From Canna indica (Eukaryota; Streptophyta; Magnoliopsida; Zingiberales; Cannaceae), in the NCBI GenBank assembly GCA_034359265.1, contig CP136898.1, positions 34,991,501 to 35,055,500 of the forward strand: a DNA stretch of 64,000 nucleotides, written 5' to 3'. How positions within the stretch are numbered: position 1 is the stretch's first letter; each line of letters starts with the position of its first letter. A program made the position numbers and the translations under genes. The notes below the pieces were generated by a model, which worked only from the letters and a program-made list of their open reading frames with translations, was not told the origin of the DNA and did not search any database. Shown one piece after another: positions 10,473-20,438 of this stretch.

Positions 10473-11300
10473 TATATCCGCAAGTTGTTTATCAGTAGAT
10501 ACGAATTCTACGGATATATTACCCTTAGCTACATTATCTCTAAGAAAATGGTGTCTTAGATCAATTTGTTTGGTCCTAGAGTGTAAAACTGGATTTTTAT
10601 TCAAGTTTATTGCACTAGTGTTGTCACAATGTATAGGTATACATGAATATCTAAGTCCATAATCTAAAAATGTTTGCTTCATCCAAAGGACTTGTGCACA
10701 ACAACTAGCTATGGCAATGTATTTCGCTTCGGTAGTTGAAAGTGCAACTGAGTTTTATTTCTTTAAAAACCAAGAAACAAGACTCATCCTTAGGAATTGA
10801 TAACACCCACTAGTACTTTTTCTATCTACTTTACATCCGGCACAATCGGCATCCGAAAAACTAATTAAATCGAAAGATGCATTACATGGATATCATAATC
10901 CTAATTCAACTGTGCCTTTCAAATATCTCAATATGCATTTGACTTAAGTGAGATATTTTAGGATAAGATTGAAACCTAGCACAAACACTAAACATGATAT
11001 CGGATATACTTGCTGTTAAATAAAGAAGGTTACCGATCATACCTCGATATCATTTTTCATCTACTTTTACACCGTCTTCATTTTTATCAAGCTTAATGGA
11101 TGTGCTCATTGGCGTAAAAGCTATCTTGGCTTCATTCATCCCAAATCTTTTGATGAGCTCCTTTGTGTACTTGGCTTTATTTATGAAGATACATTTGTTG
11201 GTTTGCTTGATTTGGAGACCAAGCATGAATGAGAGTTCTCCCAGCATGCTCATCTCAAACTCCTCTTCAGGTTCACTGTGGACTTGTGCCGACATCCACA
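10473..11300 (-). pseudogene. Copia RT C-terminus and RNase H, broken
   Basis: Minus strand, 11300 to 10473. The RT part is readable at 11322-11050 (FEMSMLGELSFMLGLQIKQ, then AKYTKELIKRFGMNEAK and TPMSTS), just after where the YVDD motif should be. A decayed stretch with many stops follows, then RNase H at 10682-10473 (HCDNTSAINLNKNPVLHSRTK, QLADI). RNase H is cut after QLADI by the LTR at 10472; the RT side is cut by a CACTA element near 11300. It belongs to a different element from the gag at 7.7-9.0 kb. Confidence 0.8.
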
Positions 11301-11747
11301 AATTTACAAAATAATCATCCATCCGACAAGTTGATATGTTTCACGTACGCATCGACAAGTCGGATATGATTTAGCAAAACTTTAGATCTATTCGGGGGTT
11401 GTATGTTCATGTAAACGAATTAGATGATCTTTTATACGACGTACAACCCTTGAATTATCCCTAATTGGACAATTTAAGAACATATTTATTTCTATTGCAC
11501 TTATAGTTGTTTCTTTTTACCGATACTCATTCATAAATTTTGGCAACTGTATCTCCCTTGTTCTTCGATACACGCCCAGATGATATGAGTATTCGGAGAA
11601 CTGTAGGGAGATGCAGCCAAAATTTAGAATGAAGTTAACGACTAAAAGAAATACTTAGTGCAATATGAATAACATGAATCCTGAATGGAATAGGACAATC
11701 TCACCTAAAGACATTAACTGAAGATATTGTCATTGATTGACAGAATC

Positions 11748-12657
11748 ATGTCAAGCGATCGAAGTTGGATGTACCGACATTTTGATCATAGAGATTTAAC
11801 GAATGAGTTTCGATTATGCGTAATTTACTTCCTAAATTTTGTTGGCGGTAATCCGATGTTCGTAGCGCAATTGCACGAATGTATGATATTTGGAATGGGA
11901 AATTATTAGTATAGAAACGGATTTGCACCAAGATATTATGTATGGACTTGTCATGAGGAGTCACATGAAGTTGGGACGTCGAGCAATCCTATTGTTCTAA
12001 CACATGGTGAATCTTCTTGTACTGGTGTTTCTTCATTCAATCCATCTAATCCATATAGAACAATGATACTTGATAATCTTGGCGGTCAATTCCACTTGAA
12101 TGATAATATTGAGCGGCCAATTATTGAGATGTCAGTGCCACCAGATACTATGGGTGTTGATGTCACAGAAGTACAACCTGCGGTAGAGATTAAATTGACG
12201 AATAAAGAAGCCACAGAATTTTACAAGATGTTGAAAGCTGCTGATGAACCTTTGTATGAGAATTATCCTAAATACACTAGTTTTTCGGCAATGACGCAAC
12301 TCCTAAACATCAAGGTTGATATCAGCGGGGTTGTGTTTGATCGGATTGCAGGATTGATTAACGGAATGCTACCTACAGATAACAAGTTTGAGCCAACTTT
12401 TTGTAAGACTAAAAAGTTGATGAGAAAATTAGGGCTTGGATACGAAAAGATACATGTGTGCTCAAATAACTGCATTTCATATTATTAAGAAAATACACAG
12501 TTGGATATAATGCCCAACATATGAACATTCTCGTTACAAGAAGAAGAAATTGATCCGATAGAAAAATATCCCGTTTAAGGTGCTTCGGTATTTTCCACTA
12601 ACACCGAGATTTTAAAGATTATTCACGTCGAAAAAGACTACCCCGTACAAACTCATG
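11748..12657 (+). pseudogene. CACTA TNP2-type transposase, N-terminal remnant (E1)
   Basis: The ATG at 11748 follows GACAGAATC, the same splice-acceptor-like context as in E2. The reading begins like E2 (SWMYRH), lacks about 20 codons of the CPCRIC region, hits a stop at 11907-11909, reopens in the same frame through 12063-12488 (NKEATEFYKMLKAADEPLYE, MLPTDNKFEPTF) and stops again at 12486-12488 where E2 has a Lys codon. It then decays and is fused to the second gene. Non-functional. Confidence 0.8.
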
Positions 12658-12659
12658 TA

Positions 12660-13078
12660 GGAGACCTACACTAGGACTGTGACACAGCGCGGGGCCCCCC
12701 AACAACTTTGATGCCCAAGTGTGGGTCAATGCTGCCAGTGGTTGGGACGATGACCGCGTATATGGCTTCCCAAACAGTGGCCATGCGCAAGCCGTGTTTG
12801 GGTCACTTGGGGCACCGACCCCTCCGCTCGCTGGTGAGCAACCCTCCACATCCTCATCTCGGGATCAGAGCCAGATAACAGCATTGGAGTAGGTCGGGCA
12901 TCAGAGTTGGATGATATAGGAGATGCTTGCCATGTTGAGGCATATCATCGCTTAGTTTGGCATTGGCATCGGCATCCCACTGACATTAGATCCATCGTCC
13001 TCGACCAATCCACGCCAGTCTGCACTCAAGCACTACAGACAACACCGCACGATCCCGACCAAACTCCACCGCAATGAG
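12660..13078 (+). pseudogene. Last exon of Transposase_24-like gene, remnant (E1)
   Basis: Frame fragments read RVYGFPNSGHAQAVFGSLGAPT, equivalent to 23250-23320 in E2 but without the small deletion seen there, so E1 keeps a more ancestral form at this point. A short deleted coiled-coil region and a Ser/Pro-rich tail follow, with stops. In intact relatives this gene would encode the second CACTA protein. Confidence 0.65.
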
Positions 13079-14029
13079 ACTTTATTTGATACAATTGACT
13101 TGACTTGTCTATGACTTGGATATTGTTTATGACTTGACTTGTGTTTTGATAATGTTGACTCTTACATATACTTCACTTACGGTAGTTTTGATCATATTGT
13201 ATTGTGTAGATACGATAATTTTGATTCATGTATAGTTTTGATTCATATTATTTTTTATACGATTGTTGATAATAATAATTATAAATATAATTATTTTGAT
13301 ATATATCTGGGTGTATCTGTGATGTGTATGCGAATGGATGTGTTTATGACTATATGAGTTATGTATCAGATTATATAAATGTATCAATAGAAATTTTTCA
13401 TTTTTCATTTTTTCAGTTACAGGTTAACAACATCAGCAACTTCTTACCCACAGTCATTGATTTGAAAGCCGTCGCTGAAAGCTTATCATAATTCCTGGGC
13501 CGCAACCTTAAAGCCATTGTTGATGACCTACAACAACAGCTCAACAATAGCTCAGCAATAGCTCAGCAACATCTCTTCAGCAACGGCTTTACCTCGGTCG
13601 CTAGGCTCTCTCTGATAACGATATCTGCAACAGTGTTAGGGTCGTTGTTGAGCCGCGGCTGATAACGATAATGATATATTAACAGCAACAACCACATTCG
13701 TCGTTATTGCTAAGTTATCAACGACGCTACCTTCTGCCACGACTTATTTGCAATGGACCGGGCCGTCGCTCGCCGTTGGTGATGGTCATCACCAACGACT
13801 AACAAACTGATCGGGCCGTCGATGATGTTAAGTATTCTAGTAGTGTATATAGATGTGTGGCCTCAAAAACACTAAGTCGGGGTGAGCGCCCCCTCCTCGT
13901 CTCGCATCCCCTACAATAAAATAAACATTAGTTTTTTTATAATAATAATAATTATAAATAATTAAAATAATTATTAAATTAGGTCAGCACCACCTGGTAG
14001 TGATATCTGCTGATGTAGATCTGTGAACA

Positions 14030-14260
14030 ATGGTACCGGCGCCACTCTATTATGCCCACGAGGCCTACGACGTCCTTGAGCCTCAGGGGCAACTGTCGCA
14101 GGGAGTGGAGGTGGTGGTGGAGGTAGTCCCACTCGTCGACCTCGCTAACGATATCCCAACATCAAGACATCTACATGCAATGTTAATAAGTTTTGTACTG
14201 TCTGATCATTGCCCCACTGTCCGTAGCCACGCCACTGTCCATAGCCACGCCGTGCGATAG
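14030..14260 (-). pseudogene. Antisense Transposase_24-like exon remnant in spacer F1
   Basis: On the minus strand a proline run is followed by EAQGRRRPRGHNRVAP, resembling the second-gene first exon of E2 (SRRRRPRGPNRWQPP). The flank near 13900 matches the donor/acceptor region of the antisense gene at 33.4 kb (GCGTCCCCTGCAATAAAATAAA type). The spacer thus seems to be a decayed inverted CACTA relative into which the E family inserted. Same remnant in F2 and F3. Confidence 0.45.
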
Positions 14261-14367
14261 GGCGCCCAAGCCGCCCTCTCGTGCGGCATTAGGAGGGCCG
14301 ATTGGCCCTCCCATTTTTTCGTCACCTGCCAAAATGCTAGCCGATGGAAGCAAGTGTTTCGGCTGCT

Positions 14368-14368
<1 letters not shown>

Positions 14369-14396
<28 letters not shown>
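14369..14396. repeat. (GA)n microsatellite
   Basis: Fourteen uninterrupted GA units. The same locus in F2 (about 16956) and F3 (about 25582) has fewer units, so it marks differences between spacer copies. Confidence 0.9.
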
Positions 14397-14399
<3 letters not shown>

Positions 14400-15480
14400 A
14401 GGCACAATTGGGTTAAAATAAGTAATCTCTGATGGGTTTGCGACGTCCTTTAGCGGACACTACGTGGTCGTACTTGATGTTGCGACGGTTGTCATTGTAG
14501 TAGCCATATAGTCACAATCGTTTTGACAGCCTGACGATAATTCCTAGCAGTCGCCGAACCATCGCACATGTGATTGCTATATTAGCTATCGCAGATGGTT
14601 GTCGCAAATCATATAATTTCTGGTACTATGATTATCGAGACAAATGGTGGGTGGCACAAGTGGTTCGACACTTGTTCCCCTTAAGCAAGATCTGAGGTTC
14701 GAGTATTGCCAATGGTGAAAACTACTGTTTGGAGAGCTTTATCCCCTTAGTGAGCCGACCCAAAGAACAAATACTATAGTGCTTTATGCATATTTTCACG
14801 TCTTTGTTCGTCTTGTAAAGTATACCTCGTGCGTATAATTCTTGCGTTTTTGTACATTTTATAATGACTATATTATAAAGCATGTATAATATTTTAATTA
14901 AAAAAAACTTTAATTATCGGGACCCGTTATAGACAGGGGTGTCCATTGACACCCCTAAAATTATGGCTAAAATTATTGTGGATCAAAATTTCGGATACAA
15001 TGACACGCCACCTCCTTCGATTTTAAGCATCATGGGTTTCAAATTGTCACCTTGTTCTTTGTATCGTTGACTTTCGTCTCCACGTCAGAACTCTCATCTC
15101 CTCTCTCTTTCTATGTTTTTTTCCTTTGCTTTACGTGTTGTGTATTATGTGTTTGCTTTATGTGTTTTCTGTATGTACTTCTTTTTCTTTTGATTTATTT
15201 CTTTTGCTTTATATATGTTTGTTTTTTTTTTCCTTCAACTGCGAATACGTTGTGTATTTCTTCGTACTGAAAAAATAGAAAAAATGAAAAAAAAAAGAAA
15301 AAAGAAAGAAAGAAAATTCTTCCTCCAAAATTTATAAGTTTCTTCCACTAAAAAAAAATTGAGTTACATAACTCCACACAATTGAAAAGGATATCATCCA
15401 AATTCACTTTCACAAGAGGAAAAAAACAAAAGACAACTTGCATGTTTTTAGTACATTGCTACATGTTAAAAATTCACTTT

Positions 15481-16447
15481 CCCGAGCGGCCGTTGCTGAT
15501 AATGTTTTGAGCGACGGCCCGAGCGGCCGTTGCTGATCTGTTGCTAAGTCATCAGCAACGCGACTTTCTGTCACGGCTCTATTACAACGGCGCGGCCGTT
15601 GTTGATTCTCTTCAGCAACGGCATCAGCCATTGCTGATGACCATTTTAAAAGAACTTGTCGCAGAAAATGTACGACGGCAGAAGCAACGGTCGCAAATGA
15701 AAATATTCTGCGACCGGTTTGCGACGGTATAAGGCGGTCGCATAATGTGATCGTGTGACATCTGCGACCTTCTTTGACCGTAGCAACTTATAAATTGGCT
15801 TGCAACCGCGGTTCCCGTCAAAACTACCGTAAGTGAAGTATATGTAAGAGTCAACATTATCAAAATATAATTGTTTTGATATATATCTGGGTGTATATAT
15901 GATGTGTATGTGAATGGATGTGTATATGACTGTATGAGTTATGTATCAGATTATATAAATGTATCAATAGAAATTTTTAATTTTTAATTTTTTCAGTTAC
16001 AGGTTAACAACATCAGCAACTTCTTACCCACAGTCATCGATTTGAAAGCCGTCGCTGAAAGCTTATCGTAATTCATGGGCCGCAACCTTAAAGCCATTGT
16101 TGATGACCTACAACAACATCTCAACAATAGCTCAACAATAGCTCAACAATAGCTCAACAATAGCTCAGTAACATCTCTTCATCAACGGCTTTACCTCGGC
16201 CGCTAGGCTATCTCTGATAACGATATCTGCAACAGTATTAGGGCCGTTGTTGAGCCGCGGCTGCTAACGATAATGATATATTAATAGCAACAACCACATT
16301 CGTCGTTATTGCTAAGTTATCCATGACGCTATCTTCTACCACGACTTATTTGCAATGGACTGGGCCGTCGCTCGCCGTTGGTGATGATCATCACCAACGA
16401 CTAACAAACTGATTGGGCCGTCGGTGATGTTAAGTATTCTAGTAGTG
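15481..16447 (+). mobile_element. CACTA 3' fragment (last ~970 bp of an E element)
   Basis: Collinear with 24096-25073 of E2 and nearly identical apart from an 11-bp gap near 15620 (one CTCAGCAACGG word fewer). It ends ..TCTAGTAGTG at 16447. Its left edge is joined to spacer F1 through a 12-nt filler. It marks the left edge of the duplicated 7.9-kb block. Confidence 0.85.
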
Positions 16448-19030
16448 TATATAGATGTGTGGCCTCAAAAACCCTAAGTCGGGGTGAGCGTCCCCTCATC
16501 GTCTCGCATCCCCTACAATAAAATAAACATTAGTTTTTTTATAATAATAATAATTATCATAAATAATTAAAATAATTATTAAATTTGGTCAGCACCACCT
16601 GGTAGTGATATCTGTTGATGTAGATCTGTGAACAATGGTACTGGCGCCACTCTATTATGCCCACGAGGCCTACGACGTCCTTGAGCCTCAGGGGCAGCTG
16701 TCGCAGGGAGTGGAGGTGGTGGTGGAGGTAGTCCCACTCTTCGACCTCGCTAACGATATCCCAACATCAAGACATCTACATGCAATGTTAATAAGTTTTG
16801 TACTGTCTGATCATTGCCCCATTGTCTGTAGCCACGCCTTGCGATAGGGCACCCAGGCCTCCCTCTCGCGCGGCATTAGGAGGGCCGATTGGCCCTCCCC
16901 TTTTTTTGTCACCTGCCGAAATGCTAGCCGATGGAAACTAGTGTTTCGGCTGCTAGAGAGAGAGAGAGAGAGATATCTAGGAGCAATTGGGTTAAAATAA
17001 GTAATCTCTGACGGGTTTGCGACGGTCTTTAGCGGACACTACGTGGTCGTACTTGATTTTGCGACGGTTGTCATTGTAGTAGCCATGTAGTCGCAATCGT
17101 TTTGACAGCCTGACAACAATTCCCAGCAATCGCCGAACCATCGCATATGCGATTGGTATATTAGCTATAGCAGATGGTTGTCACAAATCATATAATTTCT
17201 GGTACTATGATTATCGAGACAAACGGTGGGTGGCACAAGTGGTTCGACACTTGTTCCCCTTAAGCAAGATATGAGGTTCGAGTATTGCCAATGGTGAAAA
17301 CTATCATTGGGAGAGCTTTATCCCCTTAGTGGGTTGACCCAAAGAACTCATACTATAGTGCTTTATGCATATTTTCACGTCTTTGTTCGTCTTGTAAAGT
17401 ATACCTCATGCGTATAATTCTTGCGTCTTTGTACACTTTATAATGACTATATTATAAAGCATGTATAAGATTTCAATTAAAAAAAAACTTTAATTATCGG
17501 GCCAGTATAGACAGGGGTGTCTATTGACACCCCTAAAATTATGGCTACAATTATTGTGGATCAAAATTTTGGATGCAATGACACGCCTCCTCCTTTGATT
17601 TTAAGCATCATGGATTTCAAATTGTCACCTTGTTCTTTGTATCGTTGACTTTCGTCTCCACGTCAGAACTCTCATCTCCTCTCTCTTTCTATATATGTTT
17701 ATTTATTTTGCTTTACGAGTTATGTGTATTATGTGTTTGCTTTATGTGTTTTTGGTATCTATTTCTTTTTCTTTTGATTTATTTCTTTTGCTTTATATAT
17801 GTTTTTTTTTTCTTCAACTGCGAATATGTTGTGTATTTCTTCGTACTGAAAAAATAGAAAAAATAAAAAAGAAAAGAGAAAAACGAAAGAGAGAAAATTC
17901 TTCCTCCAAAATTTATAAGTTTCTTCCATTAAAAAAAAATTGAGTTACATGACTCTACACAATTGAAAAGGATATCATCCAAATTCACCTTCACAAGAGA
18001 GAAAACAAAAGACAACTTGCATATTTTTAATACGTCGCTACATGTTAAAAACTAATATCAAAATATTCTCTGGAATAACCCATGGAGATTGGAAGAGGCA
18101 AGAGTTTCGGATTTAATTTAATTTGTTAAATTTAATTTGTTAGATTAATTTGGATTATATTAAACAACTTTATTTTATTTGAATTTAATTAGGGCAGTTA
18201 TGATTAATGTGAATTAAATAAAGTAAATGTAGCTGAAAAAGAAAACTTTGACTAAAGGTAAGGTGTGCAATGACTTATTCTGTAATCATGTCACGTGCAA
18301 TGATTTTGATTATATATCGGGCCCTACTTAATTTGCTTGATTTTGAACAATATTTGGTTGGTTGGAAACAGTCAACGGCTGACTTCATCCCTATTAATTA
18401 GTTTCCAGTTGTTCCGTTAAGTTGATAGTCTCTCCGCTTATGCTATATATCGACTTGTTTGTGGAAGGTATGCTGTCGAATTCATCCGTCTCCACTTGCT
18501 CCTTCCGCTTATGCTATCGACTTGTTTGTGGAAGGTATTCACTTATATGCTGTCGACTTCATCCTTGTAGTCTTCACTCTTGTTCGTGACAGTCACTCGT
18601 CGGAAATTTGCACGATATTCTAGTTCATATTTCTTATTCATCAGTTTCTTCGAATGTACTTAGTTGCTCATACATTCATTTACATGGATATTTTTCGTAA
18701 TCCATCTGGAAAAGCAGCCTGCAACTTTGACTATATTTTTCCCTTGGATTCTAGCACATAAAAACATGATTATGACTAGTTTTAATTGTAGTGGACGAAT
18801 AGAATAGCAACATTTTCTAGTGCGCATGCTCAACCTCCGAGCGGCAAAGACCTTGATCTCAAAGTTTCCTTTTCAAGCATTCCGGATTATTTTCTTTTCA
18901 TTTTTAAGCTCGTGAGAGATAAAATAGTGGTCAGAGACAAATGGATGGCGATGATCAATTGGAATGATATAACTAACCTCGGTCCGTTGTTAGGGAATTA
19001 TTGACCTTGGTATTATGGCTAGGTTCGATA
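16448..19030. repeat. Spacer copy F2 (2,583 bp) between CACTA copies
   Basis: Nearly identical to F3 (25074-27657). It runs from TATATAGATGTGTGG to ..GGCTAGGTTCGATA. It contains an antisense CACTA exon remnant (about 16640-16850), a short GA repeat, a T-rich tract, an AT-rich stretch around 18100-18250 and an imperfect direct repeat at about 18435-18560 (TTATGCTAT..CGACTTGTTTGTGGAAGGTAT twice). No host gene seen. Confidence 0.85.
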
Positions 19031-19047
19031 CACTACTAAAAAATTAG
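19031..19047 (+). repeat. 5' terminal inverted repeat of E2
   Basis: CACTACTAAAAAATTAG. The same terminus occurs at 27658 (E3) and 32051 (E4), each preceded by the identical flank GGCTAGGTTCGATA. Confidence 0.85.
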
Positions 19048-19140
19048 ATATCTATGACGGGCACTACCGTCGCAAAACGGTCGCTAAAGTCCATCTGCGA
19101 TGGCAAGACGCGATCGCGAAGGGCGGTAGCAAATTCTACT

Positions 19141-19440
19141 AGAAACTTGGTCTTCAGCAACGGCTATTAGCAACGGCCGCTCAAGCCGTTGCTATTTGCA
19201 ACGGCATTCTTACGGCCGCTCGAGCCGTTACAAATATGTTGTATCTGCAACGGCTTTCTAACGGACACGCGTGGCGTTGCTGATGATGTTAATTATCAGC
19301 AACGGCTTTCTAACGGACAAGTGAGCCGTTGCAGATGATAACTTATTAGCAACGACTTGCTAACGGACAAGTGAGCCGTTGCTGATGATAACTTATCAGC
19401 AACGGCTTTCTAACGGGCGAGTGAGCCGTTGCTGATAAGT
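19141..19440. repeat. 5' subterminal palindromic repeat array of E2
   Basis: At least ten exact copies of GCAACGGC or its complement GCCGTTGC lie in 300 bp, arranged as inverted pairs about 25 bp apart (CAGCAACGGCTTTCTAACGG..GTGAGCCGTTGC) with a repeat length of about 50 bp. In En/Spm, short subterminal motifs are the binding sites of the element-encoded DNA-binding protein; by analogy these are the likely binding sites here. The array stops just before the TATA box. Confidence 0.8.
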
Positions 19441-19441
19441 T

Positions 19442-19447
19442 TATATA
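19442..19447 (+). promoter_or_regulatory. TATA box of E2 transcription unit
   Basis: TATATA directly follows the last subterminal palindrome and precedes a pyrimidine- and GC-rich leader. Identical in E3 (28069-28074). Overlap of the promoter with binding sites suggests self-regulation, as in En/Spm; this is inference. Confidence 0.6.
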
Positions 19448-19576
19448 GGTCGCAGATCGCGCCCGCCTCCCTTCTTCCTCCCGCTGCTGCCGCCGCCGCT
19501 CCTCTCCTCGCCTCTCGCCGCCGCTGCCGCTACTGCCGACGCCGACGACTCCTCCCGCTGCTGCCGACACTGTCAG

Positions 19577-20434
19577 GTATGTGCCCTATGGCTGTCGTCT
19601 CTTCCCGTTGCGGCCGGTAGAAAATCCGACCGAAACCCTATTTTGAAACCCTAAAAATAGGGTTTCGGCCGGCGGCGGTCGGCCGATGGCCGCCGCCGGA
19701 CCTTGTACATTGGCCGGACAGTGTGTCCGGCCAGTGTATGCCGGCGCCGGAGTCCACCTGACTCCGGCGCCGGAATTTGTAGTTTAATAATATTTTATTA
19801 TTATTTTTTAATTGTTAATTAATTGTTAATTAATTATTTAGATTAATTATTTAGATTAGTTATTTAGTTTGTTAGAATAATTTTTAGGGTTTAGATTAAT
19901 TTCGGAATTATCCACTTCGGACGAGCGCCGGAATCGTCCACTTCGGACGCGCGCCGGAATCGTCCAATATGGACTCGAACAGTCTCGAAACATTTAGAAA
20001 ATAATCATGCATCCGACGAGTTCATATGTTTCACGTACGCATCGACGAGTCGGATATGATTTAGCAAAACCTTAGATCCGTTCGGGAATTGTATGTTCGT
20101 GTAAAAGAAGTAGATGATCTTTTATACGATGTACAATTCTTGAATTGTCCCTGATTGGATAATTTGGGAATATAGTTATTTGTACTGCACTTGCATTTTT
20201 ATTTTAACTGTTATCTAATTATTCTAAATTTCGGCAATATCTCTCTTGTTCTCCGATACGCGCCCAGATGATATGCGTATTCGGAGAACTATAGGGAGAT
20301 GCTGCCGAAATTTAGAATAATTAGTTAACAGTTAAAATAAAAACGTAAGTGCAGCTCAAATAACGTAAATCCCGAATGGAATAGGACAATCTCACCTAAA
20401 GACATTAACCAAAGAAATTGTCATTGATTGACAG
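19577..20434 (+). other. Predicted leader intron of E2 transposase gene
   Basis: Donor CAG|GTATGT at 19576/19577 and acceptor GATTGACAG at 20434 just before AATCATG. The first exon (about 19475-19576) would be non-coding and rich in CCGCCG. The intron holds two perfect hairpins: 9-bp arms at 19712-19720/19724-19732 and 14-bp GC-rich arms at 19741-19754/19760-19773. It also has an AT-rich stretch and an inverted pair around 20220-20330 (CTAAATTTCGGCA..TGCCGAAATTTAG). Confidence 0.5.
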
Positions 20435-20438
20435 AATC

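Larger units (their letters stand above)
11300..13845 (+). mobile_element. CACTA element E1, 5'-truncated and internally deleted
   Basis: It matches E2 from about 19.99 kb to its 3' end, but more distantly than E2 matches E3. It starts inside the copia RT without a TIR, holds a TNP-type reading frame (11748-12657), jumps directly into the last exon of the second gene (12660-13077) and ends with ..TCTAGTAGTG at 13845. The internal deletion differs from that in E2, so E1 is an older lineage. Confidence 0.8.
13846..15471. repeat. Spacer copy F1 between CACTA copies
   Basis: It matches F2 (16448-18050) and F3 (25074-26680) with modest divergence. It begins TATATAGATGTGTGGCC right after the E1 terminus and ends abruptly at 15471. 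It contains antisense remnants of another CACTA second gene (13940-14260), a GA microsatellite, GCGACGG-type words and a T-rich tract near 15050-15340. The hydrophobic open frame at 15052-15270 is a by-product of T-rich DNA. Confidence 0.8.

Noticed and set aside
12619..12849. 76-codon minus-strand frame rich in Gly/Ser/Pro
   Set aside because: It overlaps the E1 second-gene exon in antisense and has no similarity to known proteins.
15052..15270. Hydrophobic membrane-like open frame (also at 17630 and 26258)
   Set aside because: It lies in T-rich low-complexity DNA of the spacer and changes frame and length among copies; not coding.
20418..20438. Upstream TTG start giving a 530-residue transposase
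   Set aside because: A TTG start is not expected in plants; the segment has an acceptor-like GATTGACAG and the family normally starts at the Met before DRSWMYR. The ATG at 20439 (and 29066) was used.
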